DNA from: Hydractinia symbiolongicarpus | Taxonomy: Eukaryota > Cnidaria > Hydrozoa > Anthoathecata > Hydractiniidae | NCBI RefSeq assembly: GCF_029227915.1 | Contig: NC_079877.1 | Location: forward strand, 6,326,001 to 6,390,000 | Direction: 5' to 3' | Length of the DNA: 64,000 nt | Shown here: positions 1 through 9,704 of the stretch, in pieces | Layout: the number at the start of each line of letters is the position of its first letter | Numbering within the stretch: the stretch's first letter is position 1 | The notes under the pieces: generated by a model | Told to the model about the DNA's origin: nothing | Database searches by the model: none | Seen by the model: only the letters and a program-made list of their open reading frames with translations | Position numbers and translations under genes: made by a program

Positions 1-196
1 TTGTAGTTTTTAAAAATGTTTTCATTTTTGATGAGACGCTGAATAAAAGAAGTTTAATCGCCGGCAAACGAAAACCTGCGATTTCCCGTAAATCCTGGAC
101 TCGGCCCCTATAGTCAAAAGTATACAAAGAAAGTACCCAGGGAGTAAACTCATTTCCAGAACGATTTTTTAAATTATTTTTTCACCACTAAAACGC

Positions 197-399
197 ATGA
201 GACTTGTAGTTTTCAAAAATGTTTTCATTTTTGATCAGACGCTGAATAAAAGAAGTTTAATCGCCGGCAAACGAAAACCTGCGATTTCCCGTAAATCCCG
301 GACTAGGCCCGCATAGTCAAAAGTATACAAAGAAAGTACCCGAGGTGTAAACTCATTTCCCGAACAATTTTTTAAATTATTATTTCACCACTAAAACGC
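197..399 (+). repeat. First complete monomer (reference unit)
   Basis: This is the first full 203-bp unit and I use it as the coordinate frame (unit position 1 is the A of 'atgaga'). It is of the 'gatcag' subtype, in which G at unit position 40 is C and a TGATCA palindrome is created at 232-237. It also carries 'actaggccc' and 'cgaggtg'. A near-identical monomer lies 608 bp downstream, three monomers on, with a 1-base deletion between them. The 3' part (unit positions about 100-170) holds most of the subtype-diagnostic differences. Confidence 0.9.
213..234. repeat. Perfect inverted repeat in the monomer (potential hairpin)
   Basis: TCAAAAATG (213-221), a TTTT spacer (222-225), then CATTTTTGA (226-234) form perfect 9-bp arms around a 4-base loop. 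It recurs once per monomer across the window. In the alternative subtype reading 'tttaaaaatg', the outer C-G pair becomes a T.G wobble and the core 7-bp stem AAAAATG/CATTTTT is kept. The motif could extrude as a cruciform or be a dyad recognised by a dimeric protein. Both roles are inference. Confidence 0.85.
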
Positions 400-612
400 A
401 TGAGACTTGTAGTTTTTAAAAATGTTTTCATTTTTGATGAGACGCTGAATAAAAGAAATTAATCGCCGACAAACGAAAACCTGCAATTTCCCGTAAATCC
501 TGGACTCGGCCCGCATAGTCAAAAGTATACAAAGAAAGTACCCAGGGTGTAAACTCATTTCCCGAACGATTTTTTAAATTATTATTTCACCACTAAAGCC
601 CATGAGACTTGT

Positions 613-628
613 AGTATTTAAAAATACT
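613..628. repeat. Alternative palindrome AGTATTTAAAAATACT (variant monomer)
   Basis: Seven-base arms AGTATTT and AAATACT are separated by AA. This replaces the usual hairpin in one monomer subtype. The identical 16-mer is at 13599, 14614, 36323, 38149, 39164, 41194, 53779, 57836, 59054, 62504 and 63924. A derived form, with TATAT in place of TATTT, is near 17455. Relative to the common monomer, T15A, G25A and T26C each turn a mismatch or wobble into a Watson-Crick pair. Confidence 0.9.
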
Positions 629-1109
629 TTCATTTTTGCTGAGACGCTGAATAAAAGAAGATTAATTGCCGGCAAACAAAAACCCGCGATTTCCCGTAAA
701 TCCCAGACTCGGCCCGTATAATCAAAAGTATACAAAGAAAGTACCCAGGGAGTAAACTCTTTTCCCGAACGATTTTTTAAATTATTTTTTCACCACTAAA
801 ACGCATGAGACTTGTAGTTTTCAAAAATGTTTTCATTTTTGATCAGACGCTGAATAAAAGAAGTTTAATCGCCGGCAAACGAAAACCTGCGATTTCCCGT
901 AAATCCCGGACTAGGCCCGCGTAGTCAAAAGTATACAAAGAAAGTACCCGAGGTGTAAACTCATTTCCCGAACAATTTTTTAAATTATTATTTCACCACT
1001 AAAGCCCATGAGACTTGTAGTTTTTAAAAATGTTTTCATTTTTGATGAGACGCTTAATAAAAGAGGTTTAATCGCCGGCAAACGAAATCCCGCGATTTCC
1101 CGTAAATCC

Positions 1110-1122
1110 CGGGCTTGGCCCG
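1110..1122. repeat. GC-rich inverted repeat CGGGC-TTG-GCCCG (variant)
   Basis: Five-bp arms surround a 3-base spacer. The motif occurs only in monomers of the 'gggcttgg' subtype, where it overlaps a CCCGGG site at 1108-1113. The common subtype reads 'cccggactcgg' and lacks these arms. It also occurs near 1308, 5-mer cassette copies around 13290 and 37840, and in the 58-63 kb region. No function is evident. Confidence 0.7.
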
Positions 1123-1339
1123 TATAGTCGAATGTATACAAAGAAAGAACTCAGGAAGTAAACTCATTTCCCGAACGATTTTTTAATTTTTTTTTCACCA
1201 CTAAAACGCATGAGACTTGTAGTTTTCAAAAATGTTTTCATTTTTGATGAGACGCTGAATAAAAGAAGTTCAATCGCCGGCAAACAAAAACCCGCGATTT
1301 CCCGTAAATCCCGGGCTTGGCCCGTATACTCAAAAGTAT

Positions 1340-2353
1340 ACAAAGAAAGTACCCAGGGAGTAAACTCATTTCCCGAACGATTTTTTAAATTACTTTTTCA
1401 CCACTAAAACTAATGAGACTTGTAGTTTTTAAAAATGTTTTCATTTTTGATGAGACGCTGAATAAAAGAAGTTTAATCGCCGGCAAACGAAAACCTGCGA
1501 TTTCCCGTAAATCCTGGACTCGGTCCGTATAGTCAAAAGTATACAAAGAAAGTACCCAGGGAGTAAACTCATTTCCCAAACGATTTTTTAAATTATTATT
1601 TAACCACTAAAGCCCATGAGACTTGTAGTTTTTAAAAATGTTTTCATTTTTGATGAGACGCTGAATAAAAGAAGTTTAATCGCCGGCAAACGAAAATCTG
1701 CGATTTCCCGTAAATCCCGGACTAGGCCCGCATAGTCAAAAGTATACAAAGAAAGTACCCGAGGTGTAAACTCATTTCCCGAACAATTTTTTAAATTATT
1801 ATTTCACCACTAAAACGTATGAGACTTGCAGTTTTTAAAAATGTTTTCATTTTTGATGAGACGCTTAATAAAAGAAGTTTAATCGCCGGCAAACGAAAAC
1901 CTGCGATTTCCCGTAAATCCCGGACTCGGCCCGTATAGTCAAAAGTATACAAAGAAAGTACCCAGGGTGTAAACTCATTTCCCGAACGATTTTTTAAATT
2001 ATTTTTTCACCACTAAAACGCATGAGACTTGTAGTTTTCAAAAATGTTTTCATTTTTGATGAGACGCTGAATAAAAGAAGTTTAATCGCCGGCAAACGAA
2101 AACCTGCGATTTCCCGTAAATCCCGTACTCGGCCCGTATAGTCAAAAGTATACAAAGAAAGTACCCAGGGAGTAAACTCATTTCCCAAACGATTTTTTAA
2201 ATTATTATTTCACCACTAAAGCCCATGAGACTTGTAGTTTTTAAAAATGTTTTCATTTTTGATGAGACGCTGAATAAAAGAAGTTTAATCGCCGGCAAAC
2301 GAAACCCGCGATTTCCCGTAAATCCCGGACTCGGCCCGTATAGTTAAAAGTAT
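1340..2353 (+). repeat. 5-monomer unit, copy 1 (lag 1014)
   Basis: This segment matches 2354-3367 at a lag of 1014 bp (five monomers less one base). Shared private marks are 'actaatgagacttg' (near 1409 and 2423), 'ggtccgtatag', 'ttaaccactaaagccc', the 'gaaaatctgcg' plus 'actaggcccgcatag' monomer, and the 1-base-short 'acgaaacccgcg'. I noticed only a few differences, such as 'cggcaaacg' against 'cggtaaacg' and 'ttgcag' against 'ttgtag'. Confidence 0.85.
2136..2153. repeat. Dyad GTATA-N8-TATAC within the monomer
   Basis: GTATA (2136-2140), an 8-base spacer 'gtcaaaag' (2141-2148) and TATAC (2149-2153) form a short perfect dyad repeated in most monomers. It survives the 'caaaattatac' variant and is weakened in the 'gcatag' and 'gtacag' subtypes. 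It lies about 115 bp downstream of the AT-rich hairpin in the same unit. A protein-binding role is possible but only inferred. Confidence 0.65.
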
Positions 2354-3367
2354 ACAAAGAAAGTACCCAGGGAGTAAACTCATTTCCCGAACGATTTTTT
2401 AAATTACTTTTTCACCACTAAAACTAATGAGACTTGTAGTTTTTAAAAATGTTTTCATTTTTGATGAGACGCTGAATAAAAGAAGTTTAATCGCCGGTAA
2501 ACGAAAACCTGCGATTTCCCGTAAATCCTGGACTCGGTCCGTATAGTCAAAAGTATACAAAGAAAGTACCCAGGGAGTAAACTCATTTCCCAAACGATTT
2601 TTTAAATTATTATTTAACCACTAAAGCCCATGAGACTTGTAGTTTTTAAAAATGTTTTCATTTTTGATGAGACGCTGAATAAAAGAAGTTTAATCGCCGG
2701 CAAACGAAAATCTGCGATTTCCCGTAAATCCCGGACTAGGCCCGCATAGTCAAAAGTATACAAAGAAAGTACCCGAGGTGTAAACTCATTTCCCGAACAA
2801 TTTTTTAAATTATTATTTCACCACTAAAACGTATGAGACTTGTAGTTTTTAAAAATGTTTTCATTTTTGATGAGACGCTTAATAAAAGAAGTTTAATCGC
2901 CGGCAAACGAAAACCTGCGATTTCCCGTAAATCCCGGACTCGGCCCGTATAGTCAAAAGTATACAAAGAAAGTACCCAGGGTGTAAACTCATTTCCCGAA
3001 CGATTTTTTAAATTATTTTTTCACCACTAAAACGCATGAGACTTGTAGTTTTCAAAAATGTTTTCATTTTTGATGAGACGCTGAATAAAAGAAGTTTAAT
3101 CGCCGGCAAACGAAAACCTGCGATTTCCCGTAAATCCCGTACTCGGCCCGTATAGTCAAAAGTATACAAAGAAAGTACCCAGGGAGTAAACTCATTTCCC
3201 AAGCGATTTTTTAAATTATTATTTCACCACTAAAGCCCATGAGACTTGTAGTTTTTAAAAATGTTTTCATTTTTGATGAGACGCTGAATAAAAGAAGTTT
3301 AATCGCCGGCAAACGAAACCCGCGATTTCCCGTAAATCCCGGACTCGGCCCGTATAGTTAAAAGTAT
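2354..3367 (+). repeat. 5-monomer unit, copy 2 (lag 1014)
   Basis: Second copy of the preceding 5-mer. Its final monomers (from about 3008) are also the start of the first family A unit: 'cccgtactcgg' followed by the 'acgaaacccgcg' monomer. The 5-mer and family A therefore share monomers and probably arose from one another. Identity with copy 1 stops near 3368, where this copy reads 'aggaaagtacccagtgag'. Confidence 0.85.
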
Positions 3368-5442
3368 ACAAGGAAAGTACCCAGTGAGTAAACTCATTTC
3401 CCGAACGAATTTTTAAATTAGTTTTTCACCACTAAAACGTATGAGACTTGTAGTATTCAAAAATGTTTTCATTTTTGATGAGACGCTGAATAAAAGAAGT
3501 TTAATCGCCGGCAAACGAAAACCTGCGATTTCCCGTAAATCCCGGACTCGGCCCGTACAGTCAAAAGTATACAAAGAAAGTACCCAGGGTTTAAACTCAT
3601 TTCCCGAACGATTTTTTAAATTATTTTTTCACCACTAAAACGCATGAGACTTGTAGTTTTTAAAAATGTTTTCATTTTTGATGAGACGCTGAATAAAAGA
3701 AGTTTAATCGCCGGCAAACGAAAACCTGCGATTTCCCGTAAATCCCGTACTCGGCCCGTATAGTCAAAAGTATACAAAGAAAGTACCCAGGGAGTAAACT
3801 CATTTCCCAAACGATTTTTTAAATTATTATTTCACCACTAAAGCCCATGAGACTTGTAGTTTTTAAAAATGTTTTCATTTTTGATGAGACGCTGAATAAA
3901 AGAAGTTTAATCGCCGGCAAACGAAAACCCGCAATTTCCCGTAAATCCCGGTCTCGGCCCGTATAGTCAAAAGTATACAACGAAAGTACCCAGTGATTAA
4001 ACTCATTTCCCTAACGAATTTTTAAATTATTTTTTCACCACTAAAACGCATGAGACTTGTAGTTTTTAAAAGTGTTTTCATTTTTGATGAGACGCTGAAT
4101 AAAAGAAGTTTAATCGCCGGCAAACGAAAACCCGCAATTTCCCGTAAATCCCGGTCTCGGCCCGTATAGTCAAAAGTATACAAAGAAAGTACCCAGGGAG
4201 TAAACTCATTTCCCAAACGATTTTTTAAATTATTATTTCACCACTAAAGCCCATGAGACTTGTAGTTTTTAAAAATGTGTTCATTTTTGATGAGACGCTG
4301 AATAAAAGAAGTTTAATCGCCGGCAAACGAAAACCCGCAATTTCCCGTAAATCCCGGTCTCGGCCCGTATAGTCAAAAGTATACAAGGAAAGTACCGAGT
4401 GAGTAAACTCATTTTCCTAACGAATTTTTAAATTATTTTTTCACCACTAAAACGCATGAGACTTGTAGTTTTCAAAAATGTTTTCATTTTTGATGAGACG
4501 CTGAATAAAAGAAGTTTAATCGCCTGCAAACGAAAACCTGCGATTTCCCGTAAATCCCGGACTCGGCCCGTATAGTCAAAATTATACAAAGAAAGTACCC
4601 AGGGAGTAAACACATTTCCCAAACGATTTTTTAAATTATTTTTTCACCACTAAAACGCATGAGACTTGTAGTTTTCAAAAATGTTTTCATTTTTGATCAG
4701 ACGCTGAATAAAAGAAGTTTAATCGCCGGCAAACGAAAACCTGCGATTTCCCGTAAATCCTGCACTCGGCCCGTATAGTCAAAAGTATACAAAGAGAGTA
4801 CCCAGGTTGTAAACTCATTTCCCGAACGATTTTTTAAATTATTTTTTCACCACTAAAACGCATGAGACTTGCAGTTTTCAAAAATGTTTTCATTTTTGAT
4901 GAGACGCTGAATAAAAGAAGTTTAATCGCCTGCAAACGAAAACCTGCGATTTCCCGTAAATCCCGGACTCGGCCGTATAGTCAAAAGTATACAAGGAAAG
5001 TACCCAGGGAGTAAACTCATTTTTCCAAACAATTTTTTAAATTATTATTTCACCACTAAAGCCCATGAGACTGGTAGTTTTTAAAAATGCTTTCATTTTT
5101 GATGAGACGCTGAATAAAAGAAGTTTAATCGCCGGCAAACGAAAACCCGCGATTTCCCGTAAATCCCGGACTCGGCCCGTATAGTCAAAAGTATACAAGG
5201 AAAGTACCCAGTGAGTAAACTCATTTCCCGAACGAATTTTTAAATTATTTTTTCACCACTAAAACGCATGAGACTTGTAGTTTTCAGAAATGTTTTCAAT
5301 TTTGATGAGACGCTTAATGAAAGTGGTTTAATCGCCGGCAAACGAAAACCTGCGATTTCCCGTAAATCCCGGACTCGACCCGTATAGTCAAAAGTATACA
5401 AAGAAAGTACCCAGGGTGTAAACTCATTTCCCGAACGATTTT
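3008..5442 (+). repeat. Family A higher-order unit, copy 1 (12 monomers)
   Basis: The unit starts with the 'cccgtactcggcc' monomer. It continues with the short 'acgaaacccgcg' monomer, the 'gtagtattcaaaaatg' plus 'cccgtacagtc' monomer, 'gaaaacccgcaatttcccg' plus 'cccggtctcgg' monomers, then 'gatcag' and 'cctgcaaacg' monomers. The same order restarts 2435 bp later at 5443. The last monomer (about 5265) is a 'cagaaatg...aatgaaagtgg' type whose 3' half looks like a different subtype, consistent with an exchange junction. Confidence 0.85.
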
Positions 5443-7471
5443 TTAAATTATTTTTTCACCACTAAAACGCATGAGACTTGTAGTTTTCAAAAATGTTTTC
5501 ATTTTTGATGAGACGCTGAATAAAAGAAGTTTAATCGCCGGCAACCGAAAACCTGCGATTTCCCGTAAATCCCGTACTCGGCCCGTATAGTCAAAAGTAT
5601 ACAAAGAAAGTACCCAGGGAGTAAACTCATTTCCCAAACGATTTTTTAAATTATTATTTCACCACTAAAGCCCATGAGACTTGTAGTTTTTAAAAATGTT
5701 TTCATTTTTGATGAGACGCTGAATAAAAGAAGTTTAATCGCCGGCAAACGAAACCCGCGATTTCCCGTAAATCCCGGACTCGGCCCGTATAGTTAAAAGT
5801 ATACAAGGAAAGTACCCAGTGAGTAAACTCATTTCCCGAACGAATTTTTAAATTAGTTTTTCACCACTAAAACGTATGAGACTTGTAGTATTCAAAAATG
5901 TTTTCATTTTTGATGAGACGCTGAATAAAAGAAGTTTAATCGCCGGCAAACGAAAACCTGCGATTTCCCGTAAATCCCGGACTCGGCCCGTACAGTCAAA
6001 AGTATACAAAGAAAGTACCCAGGGTGTAAACTCATTTCCCGAACGATTTTTTAAATTATTTTTTCACCACTAAAACGCATGAGACTTGTAGTTTTTAAAA
6101 ATGTTTTCATTTTTGATGAGACGCTGAATAAAAGAAGTTTAATCGCCGGCAAACGAAAACCTGCGATTTCCCGTAAATCCCGTACTCGGCCCGTATAGTC
6201 AAAAGTATACAAAGAAAGTACCCAAGGAGTAAACTCATTTCCCAAACGATTTTTTAAATTATTATTTCACCACTAAAGCCCATGAGACTTGTAGTTTTTA
6301 AAAATGTTTTCATTTTTGATGAGACGCTGAATAAAAGAAGTTTAATCGCCGGCAAACGAAAACCCGCAATTTCCCGTAAATCCCGGTCTCGGCCCGTATA
6401 GTCAAAAGTATACAACGAAAGTACCCAGTGAGTAAACTCATTTCCCTAACGAATTTTTAAATTATTTTTTCACCACTAAAACGCATGAGACTTGTAGTTT
6501 TTAAAAATGTTTTCATTTTTGATGAGACGCTGAATAAAAGAAGTTTAATCGCCGGCAAACGAAAACCCGCAATTTCCCGTAAATCCCGGTCTCGGCCCGT
6601 ATAGTCAAAAGTATACAAAGAAAGTACCCAGGGAGTAAACTCATTTCCCAAACGATTTTTTAAATTATTATTTCACCACTAAAGCCCATGAAACTTGTAG
6701 TTTTTAAAAATGTTTTCATTTTTGATGAGACGCTGAATAAAAGAAGTTTAATCGCCGGCAAACGAAAACCCGCAATTTCCCGTAAATCCCGGTCTCGGCC
6801 CGTATAGTCAAAAGTATACAAGGAAAGTACCGAGTGAGTAAACTCATTTCCCTAACGAATTTTTAAATTATTTTTTCACCACTAAAACGCATGAGACTTG
6901 TAGTTTTCAAAAATGTTTTCATTTTTGATCAGACGCTGAATAAAAGAAGTTTAATCGCCGGCAAACGAAAACCTGCGATTTCCCGTAAATCCCGGACTCG
7001 GCCGGTATAGTCAAAAGTATACAAAGAGAGTACCCAGGGTGTAAACTCATTACCCGAACGATTTTTTAAGTTATTTTTTCACCACTAAAACGCATGAGAC
7101 TTGTAGTTTTCAAAAATGTTTTCATTTTTGATGAGACGCTGAATAAAAGAAGTTTAATCGCCTGCAAACGAAAACCTGCGATTTCCCGTAAATCCCGGAC
7201 TCGGCCCGTATAGTCAAAAGTATACAAAGAAAGTACCCAGGGAGTAAACTCATTTCCCGAACGATTTTTTAAATTATTTTTTCACCACTAAAACGCATGA
7301 GACTTGTAGTTTTCAAAAATGTTTTCATTTTTGATGAGACGCTGAATAAAAGAAGTTTAATCGCCGGCAAACGAAAATCTGCGATTTCCCGTAAATCCCG
7401 GACTAGGCCCGCATAGTCAAAAGTATACAAAGAAAGTACCCAGGGTGTAAACTCATTTCCCAAACGATTCT
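5443..7471 (+). repeat. Family A higher-order unit, copy 2 (10 monomers)
   Basis: Same monomer order as copy 1 from 5443 to about 7080. It is two monomers shorter: after the 'gatcag' and 'cctgc' monomers it passes into a 'gaaaatctgcg' plus 'actaggcccgcatag' monomer (about 7290), like those at 1640-1740. The next copy starts 2029 bp on. This is a length variant produced by unequal exchange. Confidence 0.85.
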
Positions 7472-9704
7472 TTAAATTATTTTTTCACCACTAAAACGCA
7501 TGAGACTTGTAGTTTTCAAAAATGTTTTCATTTTTGATGAGACGCTGAATAAAAGAAGTTTAATCGCCGGCAAACGAAAACCTGCGATTTCCCGTAAATC
7601 CCGTACTCGGCCCGTATAGTCAAAAGTATACAAAGAAAGTACCCAGGGAGTAAACTCATTTCCCAAACGATTTTTTAAATTATTATTTCACCACTAAAGC
7701 CCATGAGACTTGTAGTTTTTAAAAATGTTTTCATTTTTGATGAGACGCTGAATAAAAGAAGTTTAATCGCCGGCAAACGAAACCCGCGATTTCCCGTAAA
7801 TCCCGGACTCGGCCCGTATAGTTAAAAGTATACAAGGAAAGTACCCAGTGAGTAAACTCATTTCCCGAACGAATTTTTAAATTAGTTTTTCACCACTAAA
7901 ACGTATGAGACTTGTAGTATTCAAAAATGTTTTCATTTTTGATGAGACGCTGAATAAAAGAAGTTTAATCGCCGGCAAACGAAAACCTGCGATTTCCCGT
8001 AAATCCCGGACTCGGCCCGTACAGTCAAAAGTATACAAAGAAAGTACCCAGGGTGTAAACTCATTTCCCGAACGATTTTTTAAATTATTTTTTCACCACT
8101 AAAACGCATGAGACTTGTAGTTTTTAAAAATGTTTTCATTTTTGATGAGACGCTGAATAAAAGAAGTTTAATCGCCGGCAAACGAAAACCTGCGATTTCC
8201 CGTAAATCCCGTACTCGGCCCGTATAGTCAAAAGTATACAAAGAAAGTACCCAGGGAGTAAACTCATTTCCCAAACGATTTTTTAAATTATTATTTCACC
8301 ACTAAAGCCCATGAGACTTGTAGTTTTTAAAAATGTTTTCATTTTTGATGAGACGCTGAATAAAAGAAGTTTAATCGCCGGCAAACGAAAACCCGCAATT
8401 TCCCGTAAATCCCGGTCTCGGCCCGTATAGTCAAAAGTATACAACGAAAGTACCCAGTGAGTAAACTCATTTCCCTAACGAATTTTTAAATTATTTTTTC
8501 ACCACTAAAACGCATGAGACTTGTAGTTTTTAAAAATGTTTTCATTTTTGATGAGACGCTGAATAAAAGAAGTTTAATCGCCGGCAAACGAAAACCCGCA
8601 ATTTCCCGTAAATCCCGGTCTCGGCCCGTATAGTCAAAAGTATACAAAGAAAGTACCCAGGGAGTAAACTCATTTCCCAAACGATTTTTTAAATTATTAT
8701 TTCACCACTAAAGCCCATGAGACTTGTAGTTTTTAAAAATGTTTTCATTTTTGATGAGACGCTGAATAAAAGAAGTTTAATCGCCGGCAAACGAAAACCC
8801 GCAATTTCCCGTAAATCCCGGTCTCGGCCCGTATAGTCAAAAGTATACAAGGAAAGTACCGAGTGAGTAAACTCATTTCCCTAACGAATTTTTAAATTAT
8901 TTTTTCACCACTAAAACGCATGAGACTTGTAGTTTTCAAAAATGTTTTCATTTTTGATCAGACGCTGAATAAAAGAAGTTTAATCGCCGGCAAACGAAAA
9001 CCTGCGATTTCCCGTAAATCCCGGACTCGGCCGGTATAGTCAAAAGTATACAAAGAGAGTACCCAGGGTGTAAACGCATTTCCTGAACGATTTTTTAAGT
9101 TATTTTTTCACCACTAAAACGCATGAGACTTGTAGTTTTCAAAAATGTTTTCATTTTTGATGAGACGCTGAATAAAAGAAGTTTAATCGCCTGCAAACGA
9201 AAACCTGCGATTTCCCGTAAATCCCGGACTCGGCCCGTATAGTAAAAAGTATACAAAGAAAGTACCCAGGGAGTAAACTCATTTCCCAAACGATTTTTTA
9301 AATTATTTTTTCACCACTAAAACGCATGAGACTTGTAGTTTTCAAAAATGTTTTCATTTTTGATCAGACGCTGAATAAAAGAAGTTAAATCGCCGGCAAA
9401 CGAAAACCTGCGATTTCCCGTAAATCCTGCACTCGGCCCGTATAGTCAAAAGTATACAAAGAGAGTACCCAGGTTGTAAACTCATTTCCCGAACGATTTT
9501 TTAAATTATTTTTTCACCACTAAAACGCATGAGACTTGCAGTTTTCAAAAATGTTTTCATTTTTGATGAGACGCTGAATAAAAGAAGTTTAATCGCCTGC
9601 AAACGAAAACCTGCGATTTCCCGTAAATCCCGGACTCGGCCCGTATAGTCAAAAGTATACAAGGAAAGTACCCAGGGAGTAAACTCATTTTTCCAAACGA
9701 TTTT
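7472..9704 (+). repeat. Family A higher-order unit, copy 3 (11 monomers)
   Basis: Matches copy 2 through about 9090 and then copy 1 in its tail: a 'tgcactcgg' plus 'caggttgtaaac' monomer near 9330-9480 and a 'ttgcag' plus 'cctgc' monomer near 9535. One monomer near 9240 reads 'agtaaaaag' instead of 'agtcaaaag'. The following copy starts 2233 bp after this one. Confidence 0.85.

Larger units (their letters stand above)
1..1340 (+). repeat. Mixed monomer segment at left edge
   Basis: About 6.5 monomers of several subtypes with no clean multimeric period, apart from a 3-monomer echo ('gactaggccc' at 301 and 909, lag 608). It includes the first 'agtatttaaaaatact' monomer (613-628). It also has a 1-base deletion ('gaaattaatcg' near 457), a shortened T-tract near 1180 and 'ctcaggaag' near 1150. 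Together with the 57-64 kb region this is among the more heterogeneous stretches. Confidence 0.75.

Noticed and set aside
71-90. Canonical CENP-B box on the minus strand at the 'tttcgtttgccggcg' complement
   Set aside because: Only about 10 of 17 positions match and both the central A and the CGGG core are missing.
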